Shown: positions 1 through 7,024, counted from the stretch's first letter. The stretch: 8,798 nucleotides of DNA from CAZEUZ01 sp964515805 (GCA_964515805.1 CAZEUZ010000117.1:1-8798); one strand, 5' to 3'. Numbers and translations: made by a program. The notes: generated by a model from the sequence alone, not told the origin.

Positions 1-49
1 CCACATCAGGTGTACAGCAAGTAGTGAGGGTATTTGAGTATATCGACAT
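1..49 (-). CDS. Possible 5' end of an unidentified gene, cut by the window edge
   Basis: An ATG at 49-47 is followed by 16 open codons (MSIYSNTLTTCCTPDV) running off the left edge. A ribosome-binding-like AGGTGA lies 7 bases upstream of the ATG. The gene would lie downstream of rnpB on the same strand. The peptide does not resemble the start of MraZ (a common rnpB neighbour in gammaproteobacteria) or of any protein I recognise. Sixteen codons can stay open by chance, so the call rests mostly on the ribosome-binding sequence. Positions 50-161 hold no other gene that I can support. Confidence 0.22.
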   Translation of the reverse strand, partial: MSIYSNTLTTCCTPDV

Positions 50-161
50 TAACTGATCACCTGCTAGAACGCAGTAATAGCAAAGAGGCGACCGAAAATC
101 ACAGTAGTGAGATTACTTAGAGAGCAAACATTGTGAAAACAAAAAATCGGGGGGAATCAGT

Positions 162-581
162 GGAGTTGGCCTGTAAGCCGGGTTCTGTCTAGGGCAACCA
201 TTCATCTAGGATATGTGTCGCCACATATCTCCTGCGACCTACCCGAATCCAGCGCGGGCCACGCTATCAGATTCCTATTTGGTCTTGCTCCGGACGGGGT
301 TTACCATCGCCACAGACTGTTACCAGCTGCGCGGTGCGCTCTTACCACACCTTTTCACCCTTACCGAGCCACTTCCAATAAATTATCATTCAATAAAGCA
401 TTAAAAGCACTAGGCGGTTTACTTTCTGCTGCACTTTCCGTAGGTTCACACCTCCCAGGCGTTACCTGGCGTCCTACCCTGTGGAGCCCGGACTTTCCTC
501 TCAAACCAACTAACAAGGCCACTCATTACAGAATGTAACTTATGACCTGATAGAAATTCGAGCGATTGCCAAGCCAACTCC
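162..581 (-). ncRNA. rnpB: RNase P catalytic RNA, bacterial class A
   Basis: This is the ribozyme subunit of RNase P, which removes 5' leaders from precursor tRNAs together with the RnpA protein. The minus strand carries the hallmark conserved blocks. The GAGGAAAGUCCGGGCUCC block is at 500-483. The GGUAAGGGUGAAA block is near 365-353, and a GGUAAGAGCGCACCGCGC segment follows. The ACAGAACCCGGCUUA block lies near the 3' end (188-174). The ends were set by helix P1: GGAGUUGG at 581-574 pairs perfectly with CCAACUCC at 169-162. A hairpin fitting P3 is formed by the segment about 547-511. At about 420 nt it is longer than the 377 nt E. coli RNA. Part of the extra length is an AU-rich P12 arm at about 364-414. 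Short ORFs seen on the opposite strand here are shadows of the RNA gene. Confidence 0.97.
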
Positions 582-635
582 ATTGGCAACCATAATCAGA
601 ACCTCTACAAAAGGCAAGTGACGATCGAATTTCTA
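551..635. repeat. 10-bp perfect inverted repeat around the rnpB start and promoter
   Basis: TAGAAATTCG at 551-560 is the exact inverse complement of CGAATTTCTA at 626-635. The left copy lies inside the rnpB RNA, about 20-30 nt from its 5' end. The right copy lies just upstream of the rnpB -35 box. The octamer AATTTCTA occurs again at 758-765 in the transporter leader, and a 7-base match (AATTTCT) is at 644-650. These could be binding sites for one regulator, or chance in AT-rich DNA. Confidence 0.4.
589..617 (-). promoter_or_regulatory. Probable sigma70 promoter of rnpB
   Basis: On the minus strand a -35 box TTGCCT (617-612) and a -10 box TATGGT (594-589) are separated by 17 bases. Each matches consensus at 4 of 6 positions. 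Seven bases after the -10 box lies the first G of the RNase P RNA P1 helix (581), exactly where transcription should begin. That agreement with an independently set 5' end supports the call. Confidence 0.6.
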
Positions 636-636
636 G

Positions 637-681
637 TCAATTTAAATTTCTGTCTAGCGCCCATTGACCATCAATTTAAGT
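637..681 (+). repeat. Short direct repeat between the divergent promoters
   Basis: TCAATTTAAAT (637-647) recurs as TCAATTTAAGT (671-681), 34 bases apart, with 10 of 11 bases identical. Both copies lie between the rnpB promoter and the transporter promoter, where a regulator could reach either. The unit is AT-rich, so chance recurrence is possible. Confidence 0.3.
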
Positions 682-691
682 CTCAAACCCC

Positions 692-719
692 TTGACATAG
701 ATGATTGGTTTGCCACAAT
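692..719 (+). promoter_or_regulatory. Probable sigma70 promoter of the TRAP transporter operon
   Basis: A full-consensus -35 box TTGACA (692-697) is followed, after 16 bases, by CACAAT (714-719), which matches the -10 consensus at 4 of 6 positions. Transcription would start near 726, giving a leader of about 108 nt before the receptor gene at 834. This is the best promoter in the 582-833 intergenic region on the plus strand. Confidence 0.5.
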
Positions 720-729
720 AGCGACCTGA

Positions 730-755
730 AATAAATTTTCAGTCGAAAGTTTATT
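730..755 (+). promoter_or_regulatory. Hairpin at the 5' end of the transporter leader RNA
   Basis: AATAAATTTTC (730-740) can pair along all 11 bases with GAAAGTTTATT (745-755), with one G-U pair, around the four-base loop AGTC. It would begin about 4 nt after the predicted transcription start. There is no run of T after it, so it is not a terminator. A 5'-end hairpin of this kind may protect the messenger from decay. It does not match a riboswitch that I know. Confidence 0.45.
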
Positions 756-820
756 GAAATTTCTACTACAAAGCGACATCGAAGTTTTTCGGCATTGTTC
801 CATATATGTCATTAATAACT

Positions 821-825
821 AAGGA
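821..825 (+). promoter_or_regulatory. Ribosome-binding site of the TAXI receptor gene
   Basis: AAGGA sits 8 bases before the ATG at 834. It is a good Shine-Dalgarno match and fixes this start, which also gives a complete signal peptide. Confidence 0.75.
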
Positions 826-833
826 ATTAGATT

Positions 834-1844
834 ATGAAGTTATTCACTAAATTATTTGCATTATCACTGGCTGCCCAGTTTACTGTAGCGGTAGCTCCTG
901 CAATGGCTGAAGAACGATTAGTTTTTGCCGGCGGACCAGCCGGTGGTACCTTTCAGGTGGTAGCAAACGCGATACAAACCTATCAGCCCATCAAAGATAT
1001 CGAAGGCGTAAAAATCCAGGCGCAATCATCAGCCGGGTCAGTAGAAAATCTACGTAATATTGATAAAGGAAAAGCTCACTTCGGCACAGTCTACTCAGGC
1101 CACGTTTATTTAGGATCTCAGGGGCGTCTTAAGAATGACCCCAACAAATATGAAAACGTGCTAGCCGTCAGCTACCTTTACGGCGCCCCTGCTCAGTTAG
1201 TTGTGCGCAAAGATTCAGGTATTAAATCGGTTAAAGACCTGGTGGGTAAAAAAGTAGGCGTGGGCAATGCCGGCTCAGGTGCCTTCGCAAATGCCGAACT
1301 TTTCTTCAGCCATATTAAGCTAAAGAATGAAGATGAGAGTAAAGATGTTAGCATCTGGGATAGTATGGAACGCAATGCTATGGGTTATAACGATGCAGCT
1401 AATGCCTTTAACAACAAACAACTCGACGCTTTCTGGGTATTTGCCGGTTTCCCCGTCGGCGCTGTAATGATGGCTGCGCAAACCAATGATATCGATTTGA
1501 TTGATCTCGATAAGGATGCTGAAAAATATAATTTCTATAAAGACTACCCTTACTTTGTAAGACTGGACGTGCCCAAAGATACTTACAAGAACGTCGAGAA
1601 AGTCACTCCTTCCTTTCAAGACTCAGCTCTATGGGTAGCCAACAAAGACGTCTCTGATGAAATTGTTTATCAAATGCTTAACATCATTTTCAGCGAGGAA
1701 GGTCTAAAACATATGGTTAGTCAGAAGAAAACATTTAAATCTATGTCAGTCGAGTACGGTATTGAGGGTACGAGTGAAACAAAACTACATCCTGGCGCCG
1801 AAAGATTCTGGAAGGAAAAAGGCATACTCGAAAACAAAAGTTAA
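834..1844 (+). CDS. TAXI-family TRAP transporter periplasmic solute receptor
   Basis: This is the extracytoplasmic solute-binding subunit of a TRAP transporter, which captures a solute in the periplasm and delivers it to the membrane permease. The 336-residue protein starts with a Sec signal peptide: basic MKLFTK, a hydrophobic core at about 7-22, and a likely cleavage site after APAMA (residue 25). The mature protein opens with a beta strand and glycine-rich loop, FAGGPAGGTFQVVANAI (31-47), typical of TAXI receptors. A second typical segment lies near VVRKDSGIKSVKDLVGKKVGVGNAGSG (translated from about 1200-1280). The length is normal for the family. It has no lipoprotein cysteine, so the mature protein should be soluble. 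It is first in the operon, directly before the fused permease at 1965. TAXI systems elsewhere have been linked to glutamate, 2-oxoglutarate and other carboxylates. The substrate here cannot be told from sequence. Confidence 0.93.
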   Translation: MKLFTKLFALSLAAQFTVAVAPAMAEERLVFAGGPAGGTFQVVANAIQTYQPIKDIEGVKIQAQSSAGSVENLRNIDKGKAHFGTVYSGHVYLGSQGRLKNDPNKYENVLAVSYLYGAPAQLVVRKDSGIKSVKDLVGKKVGVGNAGSGAFANAELFFSHIKLKNEDESKDVSIWDSMERNAMGYNDAANAFNNKQLDAFWVFAGFPVGAVMMAAQTNDIDLIDLDKDAEKYNFYKDYPYFVRLDVPKDTYKNVEKVTPSFQDSALWVANKDVSDEIVYQMLNIIFSEEGLKHMVSQKKTFKSMSVEYGIEGTSETKLHPGAERFWKEKGILENKS

Positions 1845-1894
1845 TTGTTGAAGGCCAATCTAAACTTATTACCTTCCTTTGTTGAATTCCTTCT

Positions 1895-1938
1895 CTACCC
1901 TGCAATAATCCCAGTCGTTGGCTCTTTTTGCGGGGTAG
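1895..1938 (+). promoter_or_regulatory. Intercistronic hairpin between receptor and permease genes
   Basis: CTACCCTGCA (1895-1904) can pair along all 10 bases with TGCGGGGTAG (1929-1938), with one G-U pair, around a 24-base loop. It lies 51 bases after the receptor stop and 26 bases before the permease start. The bases after it are T-rich but not a clean U-run, so it is more likely a messenger-stabilising or partially attenuating element than a full terminator. Known transporter operons (for example malE-malF) use intercistronic structures to keep binding protein in excess over permease; that role here is inferred. Confidence 0.5.
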
Positions 1939-1964
1939 CCGCTAGATATCTTTTACTCCCTTGA

Positions 1965-3701
1965 GTGGATCGGCTTGTGTATAAAAAATTGAAGCGTTTT
2001 GAACAAATTTTATTTGATGCGTGTTCGTTATTTCTATTAATATTTTACACTTATTCTGCAGTCGTTTCCCCTGCCGCAACCCAATACCATCGGGGTATCT
2101 ACATTATTGTTACCTACGTCTTGGTGTTTCTTCTCTACCGATCAAAATCAAGCTGGTTTAGGGTGGTTGATTATCTACTGATCATCGCATCAGTCATTTC
2201 TCTCGGCTATTGGCTGTTAAATTTCGAGGAAATCAACTATCGCGTCGGCGCCGAAACTCTACTCGATACGGCTATGGCCATAACCGGCGTACTTATTAGC
2301 ATTGAATTGGCACGGCGTGTGGTGGGTAACGTTTTTGTCGTAATCGGAATCATGATGCTCGCCTACGGCATTTATGGCTACCTGATGCCAGATTCAATTT
2401 CTCATGCAGGCTCTAGCTTTCCGGAACTCTGCGTCTCTATTTTCTACAAAAGTGACGGTATATTTGGCATCATGGCCAATGTATTGGCCACTTATATCCT
2501 CCTCTTTGTGCTTTTTGGTGCTTTTCTTGAGAAAAGTGGGGCTCAAAAATTCTTTATCGACTTATCGCTGGCTTCCGTAGGCCACAAGATGGGTGGACCA
2601 GGCAAGGTAGCCGTCATTGCGTCAGGCTTTTTTGGCTCAATATCCGGTAGCGCTATTGCCAATGTGGTATCAACAGGTGCTTTTACTATTCCGATGATGA
2701 AAAAGGCAGGATTTAAACCACACCAGGCGGGTGGTATTGAGCCAGCTGCTTCCATCGGCGGTATGTTTATGCCGCCGATTATGGGGGCCGGTGGATTTCT
2801 GATGGCAGAGCTGACGGGTCAACCCTATTCTTGGATTATGGCGGTCTCACTCTTTCCAGCACTGATGTATTTTTTCAGTGTTTTTATGATTGTGCACTAT
2901 GAAGCAAGGAAGCTCAACATTGTCGGCAAGCCTACAACACACAGTGGTTGGACAGTTTTCAAAGCCGGTTGGTACTATATTACTCCACTAGTATTGATCA
3001 CTTTGTTGATGCTCTATGGCTACTCCCCCGCATATGCTGCCGTCATCGGCCTAGTTGCCTGCATCGCCATATCGTGGTTGCGCCCAGACACTCGTATCGG
3101 CCCTAAACGTTTTCTTGAAGCTGCGAGAGAAGGCGCTGAAAACAGTTTGAAAATCGGCGCTACTGTTGGAGTCATTGGCATCATCATCGGCGTACTCACC
3201 TATAGCGGCCTAGTATTAACACTGGCTGATATTGTGATTTCATTGGCCGACGGTTCTCTCTTTCTAACAATTGCTCTGGTTGCACTTGTCTCCCTGATAA
3301 TGGGCATGGGCGTCCCCGTCACTGCAGCCTATTTAATTATCGCGGTAGTCGCCGTGCCCGCCTTGACTCATCTGGGAGTCAATGAACTCGCGGCTCATAT
3401 GATTGTTTACTGGTTATCGCAGGACTCAAATATTACACCGCCGGTTTGTATCGCCGCTTTCGCAGGAGCCACCATTGCTAAAGCAAACGTATGGAAGACA
3501 GCATTTTCGGCGTTCAGATTTGCCAAGTTTCTCTATCTCGGCCCCCTATTATTTGGTTATATCCCCGAGTTTTCTCTGGACGGTTCAACGCTCGACATCA
3601 TGAAGGTATTTATTTACATAATATTGGGCACTTGGGCCTACTCTTATCTACTCAGCGGTATCTGGCTACAAACCTGGTTTGGCAAAAAGTCTAAAACCTA
3701 A
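1965..3701 (+). CDS. TRAP transporter fused permease (4TM/12TM, DctQM type)
   Basis: This is the inner-membrane permease of the TAXI TRAP system, with small (DctQ-like) and large (DctM-like) subunits fused in one 578-residue chain. It would import the receptor-bound solute with sodium ions. The N-terminal part (about 15-140) holds several hydrophobic segments of the Q domain. The M domain carries the signature FFGSISGSAIANVVSTGAFT (222-241), then IPMMKKAGF, AASIGGMFMPPIMGAGG (261-277), the second discontinuous helix motif MGMGVPVTAAYLI (447-459) and SQDSNITPPVCIAAFAGA (485-502). The two motifs correspond to sodium and substrate sites in TRAP permeases. It is short for this fused family, but no core motif is missing. 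The GTG at 1965 is the first possible start, because TGA precedes it in frame at 1962. No good ribosome-binding site is seen; GTG at 1977 (after GAGTGGA) and TTG at 1989 are alternatives that keep the first membrane segment. The stop lies 8 bases from convergent dinG. Confidence 0.93.
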   Translation: MDRLVYKKLKRFEQILFDACSLFLLIFYTYSAVVSPAATQYHRGIYIIVTYVLVFLLYRSKSSWFRVVDYLLIIASVISLGYWLLNFEEINYRVGAETLLDTAMAITGVLISIELARRVVGNVFVVIGIMMLAYGIYGYLMPDSISHAGSSFPELCVSIFYKSDGIFGIMANVLATYILLFVLFGAFLEKSGAQKFFIDLSLASVGHKMGGPGKVAVIASGFFGSISGSAIANVVSTGAFTIPMMKKAGFKPHQAGGIEPAASIGGMFMPPIMGAGGFLMAELTGQPYSWIMAVSLFPALMYFFSVFMIVHYEARKLNIVGKPTTHSGWTVFKAGWYYITPLVLITLLMLYGYSPAYAAVIGLVACIAISWLRPDTRIGPKRFLEAAREGAENSLKIGATVGVIGIIIGVLTYSGLVLTLADIVISLADGSLFLTIALVALVSLIMGMGVPVTAAYLIIAVVAVPALTHLGVNELAAHMIVYWLSQDSNITPPVCIAAFAGATIAKANVWKTAFSAFRFAKFLYLGPLLFGYIPEFSLDGSTLDIMKVFIYIILGTWAYSYLLSGIWLQTWFGKKSKT

Positions 3702-3709
3702 AGTAATAT

Positions 3710-5863
3710 TTACCATTGACGTTTATAAGGCGGCAGCGAGTTTATCAGGTCCCGGCCGTAGCGCTTAGTTAGTATCCTTTTATCAAGGATGCTAATAGTG
3801 CCGGTGTCAGTTTCCGTACGCAACAGACGCCCGCATGCTTGCAGTAATTTTAAGGCAGCATCCGGTACGGTTATCTCCATAAATGCATTGCCACCGCGGC
3901 TTTCAATCCACTCCGATAATGCTTTTTCAACAGGGTTATCGGGCACGGCAAAGGGCAATTTGGCAATAATGACATGCCGGCAGTAATCTCCGGGCAAATC
4001 GACACCTTCAGAAAAGCTAGCCAAACCGAATAACACACTGGACTGACCGGAATCAATTCTCTCTTTATGTTTTTTCAACATGGATTGCTTCGAGTGATCT
4101 CCTTGCATCAGGATACACGACTGCCATTTTTTGGGCAGACCGTTGCAGACGGCATGCATTTGTCGGCGGGACGCGAATAATACGAGACTTCCATATCGCT
4201 GGCCCAATAACTGCGGCAATAATACGATAACACTTTCGGTATGTTGATCTACATGATTAGCCTCGACAGCATTAGCAGGGACTTGCAGCAAGGCATTACT
4301 GCAGTCAAAAGGACTGGGAACTATTGTGTAATGACCATCCTCTCCTGTACCTGCACGCATTTTAAAGCGATCAAATTGACCGAAAGCTGTCAGTGATGCG
4401 GAGGTCACCACTGCACCAAAGCAACGATCCCAGAGAGCGGTTGTTAGATTGTCGGCCGCGAGGATAGGACTAGAACAAATCTCGATGTCTTCACTGTCAC
4501 TGAACTCTACCATCGTCAGCCAGCGAGCTCGCGGCAACGAACAGGCTTCATCCTCCATACTGTAACTATGCCAGAGTGCCAAATTGGCATCGACACGCAT
4601 TTGCCAAGCACCAACCCATGGAAGCCACTTTTCCAAATCGACCTTCGGCACAGCCGTAAAATCATCTTCCATAGCTTCCTGCATCTCTAAGACAATACGG
4701 TCCAAAATGCCTGCCATACGACCAAAGCTATTGGTTAACCCATCAGCCATTTCCCGTAAAGCGGTAGTGGCCTTACCCGCTTTAAAGCAATATTGCTTAG
4801 CATTGTCGCGATTCGATGTATTTCCCACTGGCAATTGCTCATCAATTAATTGCCGGCAGTAGGGAAAACAGGTATCCAGCTGTTGTTTAGTTTCATTAAA
4901 AATAGCAGGCAGTGGCTCGGCATAATGAGTAATCTGACCGGCGTTGCCAATTTCTTCCAACAGCACACGTAAACTTTTATGGCTTTCTTCCAACCACCGC
5001 GCAGTGGCGTTGACACGAGTATGATGAGAAAAATGGCTAAGTGCCTTATCGGGAAGATGGTGCCCTTCATCAAAAATATAGAGAGTATCTTCAGGCTTGG
5101 GAAGGATAACGCCTCCACCCAAGGCCAAATCAGCTAACACCAAGTCGTGATTAGCCACAATACAATCGACATTGTCGAGGGATTCACGAGCCTTAAAAAA
5201 ACTACAGCCACCGATTTGGGAACAACGGCGTCCTGCGCACTGACGATGATTAGTGGTAACCGGAGTCCACTCTTTTTGTTCTAATGACTGCGGCCAAGAG
5301 TCTCGATCACCATCCCATTCACCCGTTGTTATCGCACTGAGCATGTCCCTGTAGATATTGACAGTCTGTTCATCAATAAATTGTTCTTGGGTGAATAGAT
5401 GATCATTCTTATCGAAAGAAGGTGGGTTGATACTGTCTTCACGATTTTGCAGCAGCAAATCGAGTTTACTTAAGCAAAGATAGCGGCCACGCCCCTTGGC
5501 AATGCTAAAATTAAAGCGCAGTTCAGTATGATTTTGTAAATCCGGCAAGTCCTTGTAAATAATCTGTTCCTGCAGAGCTACCGTCGCTGTAGACACTACC
5601 AATTTTTTATTGAGTGCTTGTGCAAGGGGAATGGCCGCAATTAGATAAGCGATCGTTTTACCTGTACCGGTACCCGCCTCGACAACACAAATATGACGGT
5701 TGACGTCCGGATGATCCCGCTCACCTCCCCCAGAAATAGTGCCAATGGTGTTGGCAATGGCGGCAATCATTAACTTCTGTCCCTGGCGCGGTCGCAATCC
5801 TCGACTCAATAAAAATTGACGATACGTATCGCGAATAGTTTGCTTTAATGCATCGGTCAGCAC
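3710..5863 (-). CDS. dinG: ATP-dependent 5'-3' DNA helicase DinG
   Basis: DinG is an XPD-like superfamily 2 helicase with an iron-sulfur cluster. It unwinds DNA duplexes, R-loops and G-quadruplexes and helps resolve replication-transcription conflicts. The 717 residues match the length of E. coli DinG (716). Walker A is EAGTGTGKT (62-70, K69). The four cluster cysteines are C130, C209, C214 and C220. The Walker B/DEAH box is FDEGHHLPD (264-272), as in E. coli. The C-terminal helicase domain has VVTSASL, FGLASFSEGVDLPG and motif VI QACGRLLR (675-682), so all catalytic parts are intact. The start is GTG at 5863; a stop codon lies three codons upstream in frame, and this N-terminus aligns well with E. 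coli DinG. AGGCGG overlapping the stop of the upstream gene may serve as ribosome-binding site. It is the last gene of the minus-strand cluster, 15 bases after the acyltransferase. No LexA box is seen directly upstream. Confidence 0.96.
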   Translation of the reverse strand: MLTDALKQTIRDTYRQFLLSRGLRPRQGQKLMIAAIANTIGTISGGGERDHPDVNRHICVVEAGTGTGKTIAYLIAAIPLAQALNKKLVVSTATVALQEQIIYKDLPDLQNHTELRFNFSIAKGRGRYLCLSKLDLLLQNREDSINPPSFDKNDHLFTQEQFIDEQTVNIYRDMLSAITTGEWDGDRDSWPQSLEQKEWTPVTTNHRQCAGRRCSQIGGCSFFKARESLDNVDCIVANHDLVLADLALGGGVILPKPEDTLYIFDEGHHLPDKALSHFSHHTRVNATARWLEESHKSLRVLLEEIGNAGQITHYAEPLPAIFNETKQQLDTCFPYCRQLIDEQLPVGNTSNRDNAKQYCFKAGKATTALREMADGLTNSFGRMAGILDRIVLEMQEAMEDDFTAVPKVDLEKWLPWVGAWQMRVDANLALWHSYSMEDEACSLPRARWLTMVEFSDSEDIEICSSPILAADNLTTALWDRCFGAVVTSASLTAFGQFDRFKMRAGTGEDGHYTIVPSPFDCSNALLQVPANAVEANHVDQHTESVIVLLPQLLGQRYGSLVLFASRRQMHAVCNGLPKKWQSCILMQGDHSKQSMLKKHKERIDSGQSSVLFGLASFSEGVDLPGDYCRHVIIAKLPFAVPDNPVEKALSEWIESRGGNAFMEITVPDAALKLLQACGRLLRTETDTGTISILDKRILTKRYGRDLINSLPPYKRQW

Positions 5864-5878
5864 AGCAGGCTATTCCGC

Positions 5879-7024
5879 CTAATATTTGCCAACAACCGGA
5901 TTGGCATACATATCTAACCATATAGAACGCCAGGCCGCATCGGATGCATTAAGGCGCTTAGTAAAATCATTGGCTTCACGCTTAAAGGCCGACCGGGAAA
6001 ATGGGATAGATTTACCGGTGACAGTCACCGCTGACGGCAGTTCACCATGCAGGTGCTGATAAGCCAGGCAATTGCTCGGATGCAGCACATAATTACCGAC
6101 GATACTACTGTCGAGTTCGGCAACCACATCGTCCGTAGTTTGATAACTACCTGATAACACGTTGCCAAAAGCAATATGTACATGCCCTTTTTGACCAGTA
6201 ATGCCCTTGGCGATACTGACAGCATCTTCCTGCTCTTCTTTTTCATAGCTACCGGACGTTTTATTAATATACAATTCATTAGCCTTGGCAAAATCACAAG
6301 GATCCCATTCATAAGAAATAGACACTGGTACTATATTGAGTTGGTGCACGTAGCTTGCCAGTGCCATTTGTTTGGGCTTGTTTAAAGTAAGCATGCTGAC
6401 AACGGCACTATTGGTAGAGTCTACCCCGTTTTTCGCCCTACCTTCCCGTTGCGCAATCCAGACGTTACTTCGCTCTTTATTAATACAATGATGAATGTAA
6501 GCAGAAAGATGTTTTGCTACCTTCAATTTTTCCCGGGGTGCCGTAGCAGAACGATTGACAATAAAACTCTTGTTGAGACGCATCAGATCTTCAATATAAG
6601 GTTTGGTGAGTAAATTATCGCCAATGGCGATATTTACAGTACCGTGATCGTTATGGAACAATACCCAATTAACAAGAGCCGGGTCCAAAACAATATCACG
6701 GTGATTACTCACAAACAGGTATGGCTTACCGACTTGCAGGTGCTCTAAACCGGAGACAGTTAGCTCATCAATGGTACTGTCAATCATTCGTTTCATGTAC
6801 TTTTCCACCACTACTTGCAGGTCGTAGACACTGGCCATTTCCGCGGTTTGACGAACTAAATATCGACGAACTAAAGGATTCATTGCCTTTCGTAACCAGC
6901 TCGTCGCTTTGGGAAATTTTAACCGGCATAGAGCGACAATAAATTCAGGATCGTTCAACAGCCGGTTAATGGTGGGTCGAACTTCATTGTCATTATAGGG
7001 ACGAATATCGTCAAATTGGCTCAT
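5879..7024 (-). CDS. PlsB/PlsC-superfamily glycerolphosphate acyltransferase-like protein
   Basis: The 381-residue protein belongs to the acyltransferase superfamily that esterifies glycerol-3-phosphate or lysophosphatidic acid in phospholipid synthesis. Block I is FVSNHRDIVLDPALVNW (104-120), with the presumed catalytic H108. Block II is KSFIVNR (152-158), block III is IAQREGRAKNG (190-200), and block IV is NIVPVSISYEW (230-240). The block III form REGR followed by KNG is closer to PlsB (EGGRSRTG) than to classical PlsC (FPEGTR). The usual HX4D spacing is not exact: H108 is followed by D110 and D114. The protein is far shorter than PlsB (about 800 residues) and longer than PlsC (about 245). 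There is no clear membrane span, so it would act at the inner face of the membrane. The ATG at 7024 has only a weak purine-rich GAGA upstream. It lies 28 bases after the rsmC-like gene and 15 before dinG. The acyl acceptor is unknown. Confidence 0.82.
   Translation of the reverse strand: MSQFDDIRPYNDNEVRPTINRLLNDPEFIVALCRLKFPKATSWLRKAMNPLVRRYLVRQTAEMASVYDLQVVVEKYMKRMIDSTIDELTVSGLEHLQVGKPYLFVSNHRDIVLDPALVNWVLFHNDHGTVNIAIGDNLLTKPYIEDLMRLNKSFIVNRSATAPREKLKVAKHLSAYIHHCINKERSNVWIAQREGRAKNGVDSTNSAVVSMLTLNKPKQMALASYVHQLNIVPVSISYEWDPCDFAKANELYINKTSGSYEKEEQEDAVSIAKGITGQKGHVHIAFGNVLSGSYQTTDDVVAELDSSIVGNYVLHPSNCLAYQHLHGELPSAVTVTGKSIPFSRSAFKREANDFTKRLNASDAAWRSIWLDMYANPVVGKY

Noticed and set aside
97..114. 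Weak imperfect inverted repeat around GTAG
   Set aside because: The arms are seven bases with an A-A mismatch, in AT-rich DNA and without any linked feature.
136..161. Possible rnpB terminator: C-run followed by a T-rich stretch on the minus strand
   Set aside because: The T-rich stretch (146-136) is present, but no GC-rich hairpin precedes it outside the mature RNA. It may be a 3' trailer, so I did not call a terminator.
213..538. Two overlapping plus-strand reading frames of 63 and 107 codons
   Set aside because: They lie entirely opposite the RNase P RNA and owe their openness to its fixed sequence. No ribosome-binding site or recognisable protein is seen.
704..719. ATTG-N8-CAAT as an operator overlapping the TRAP -10 box
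   Set aside because: Only four bases per arm are symmetrical, which is expected by chance.
1320..1619. Minus-strand 99-codon frame inside the TAXI receptor gene
   Set aside because: It is a shadow of a well-supported gene and has no family resemblance of its own.
3403..3694. Two plus-strand frames inside the permease gene
   Set aside because: They overlap the DctM coding sequence in other frames and encode unlikely, low-information peptides.
4584..5118. Antisense and offset frames inside dinG of about 90 codons
   Set aside because: DinG is intact from end to end with all motifs in one frame, so these are shadows.
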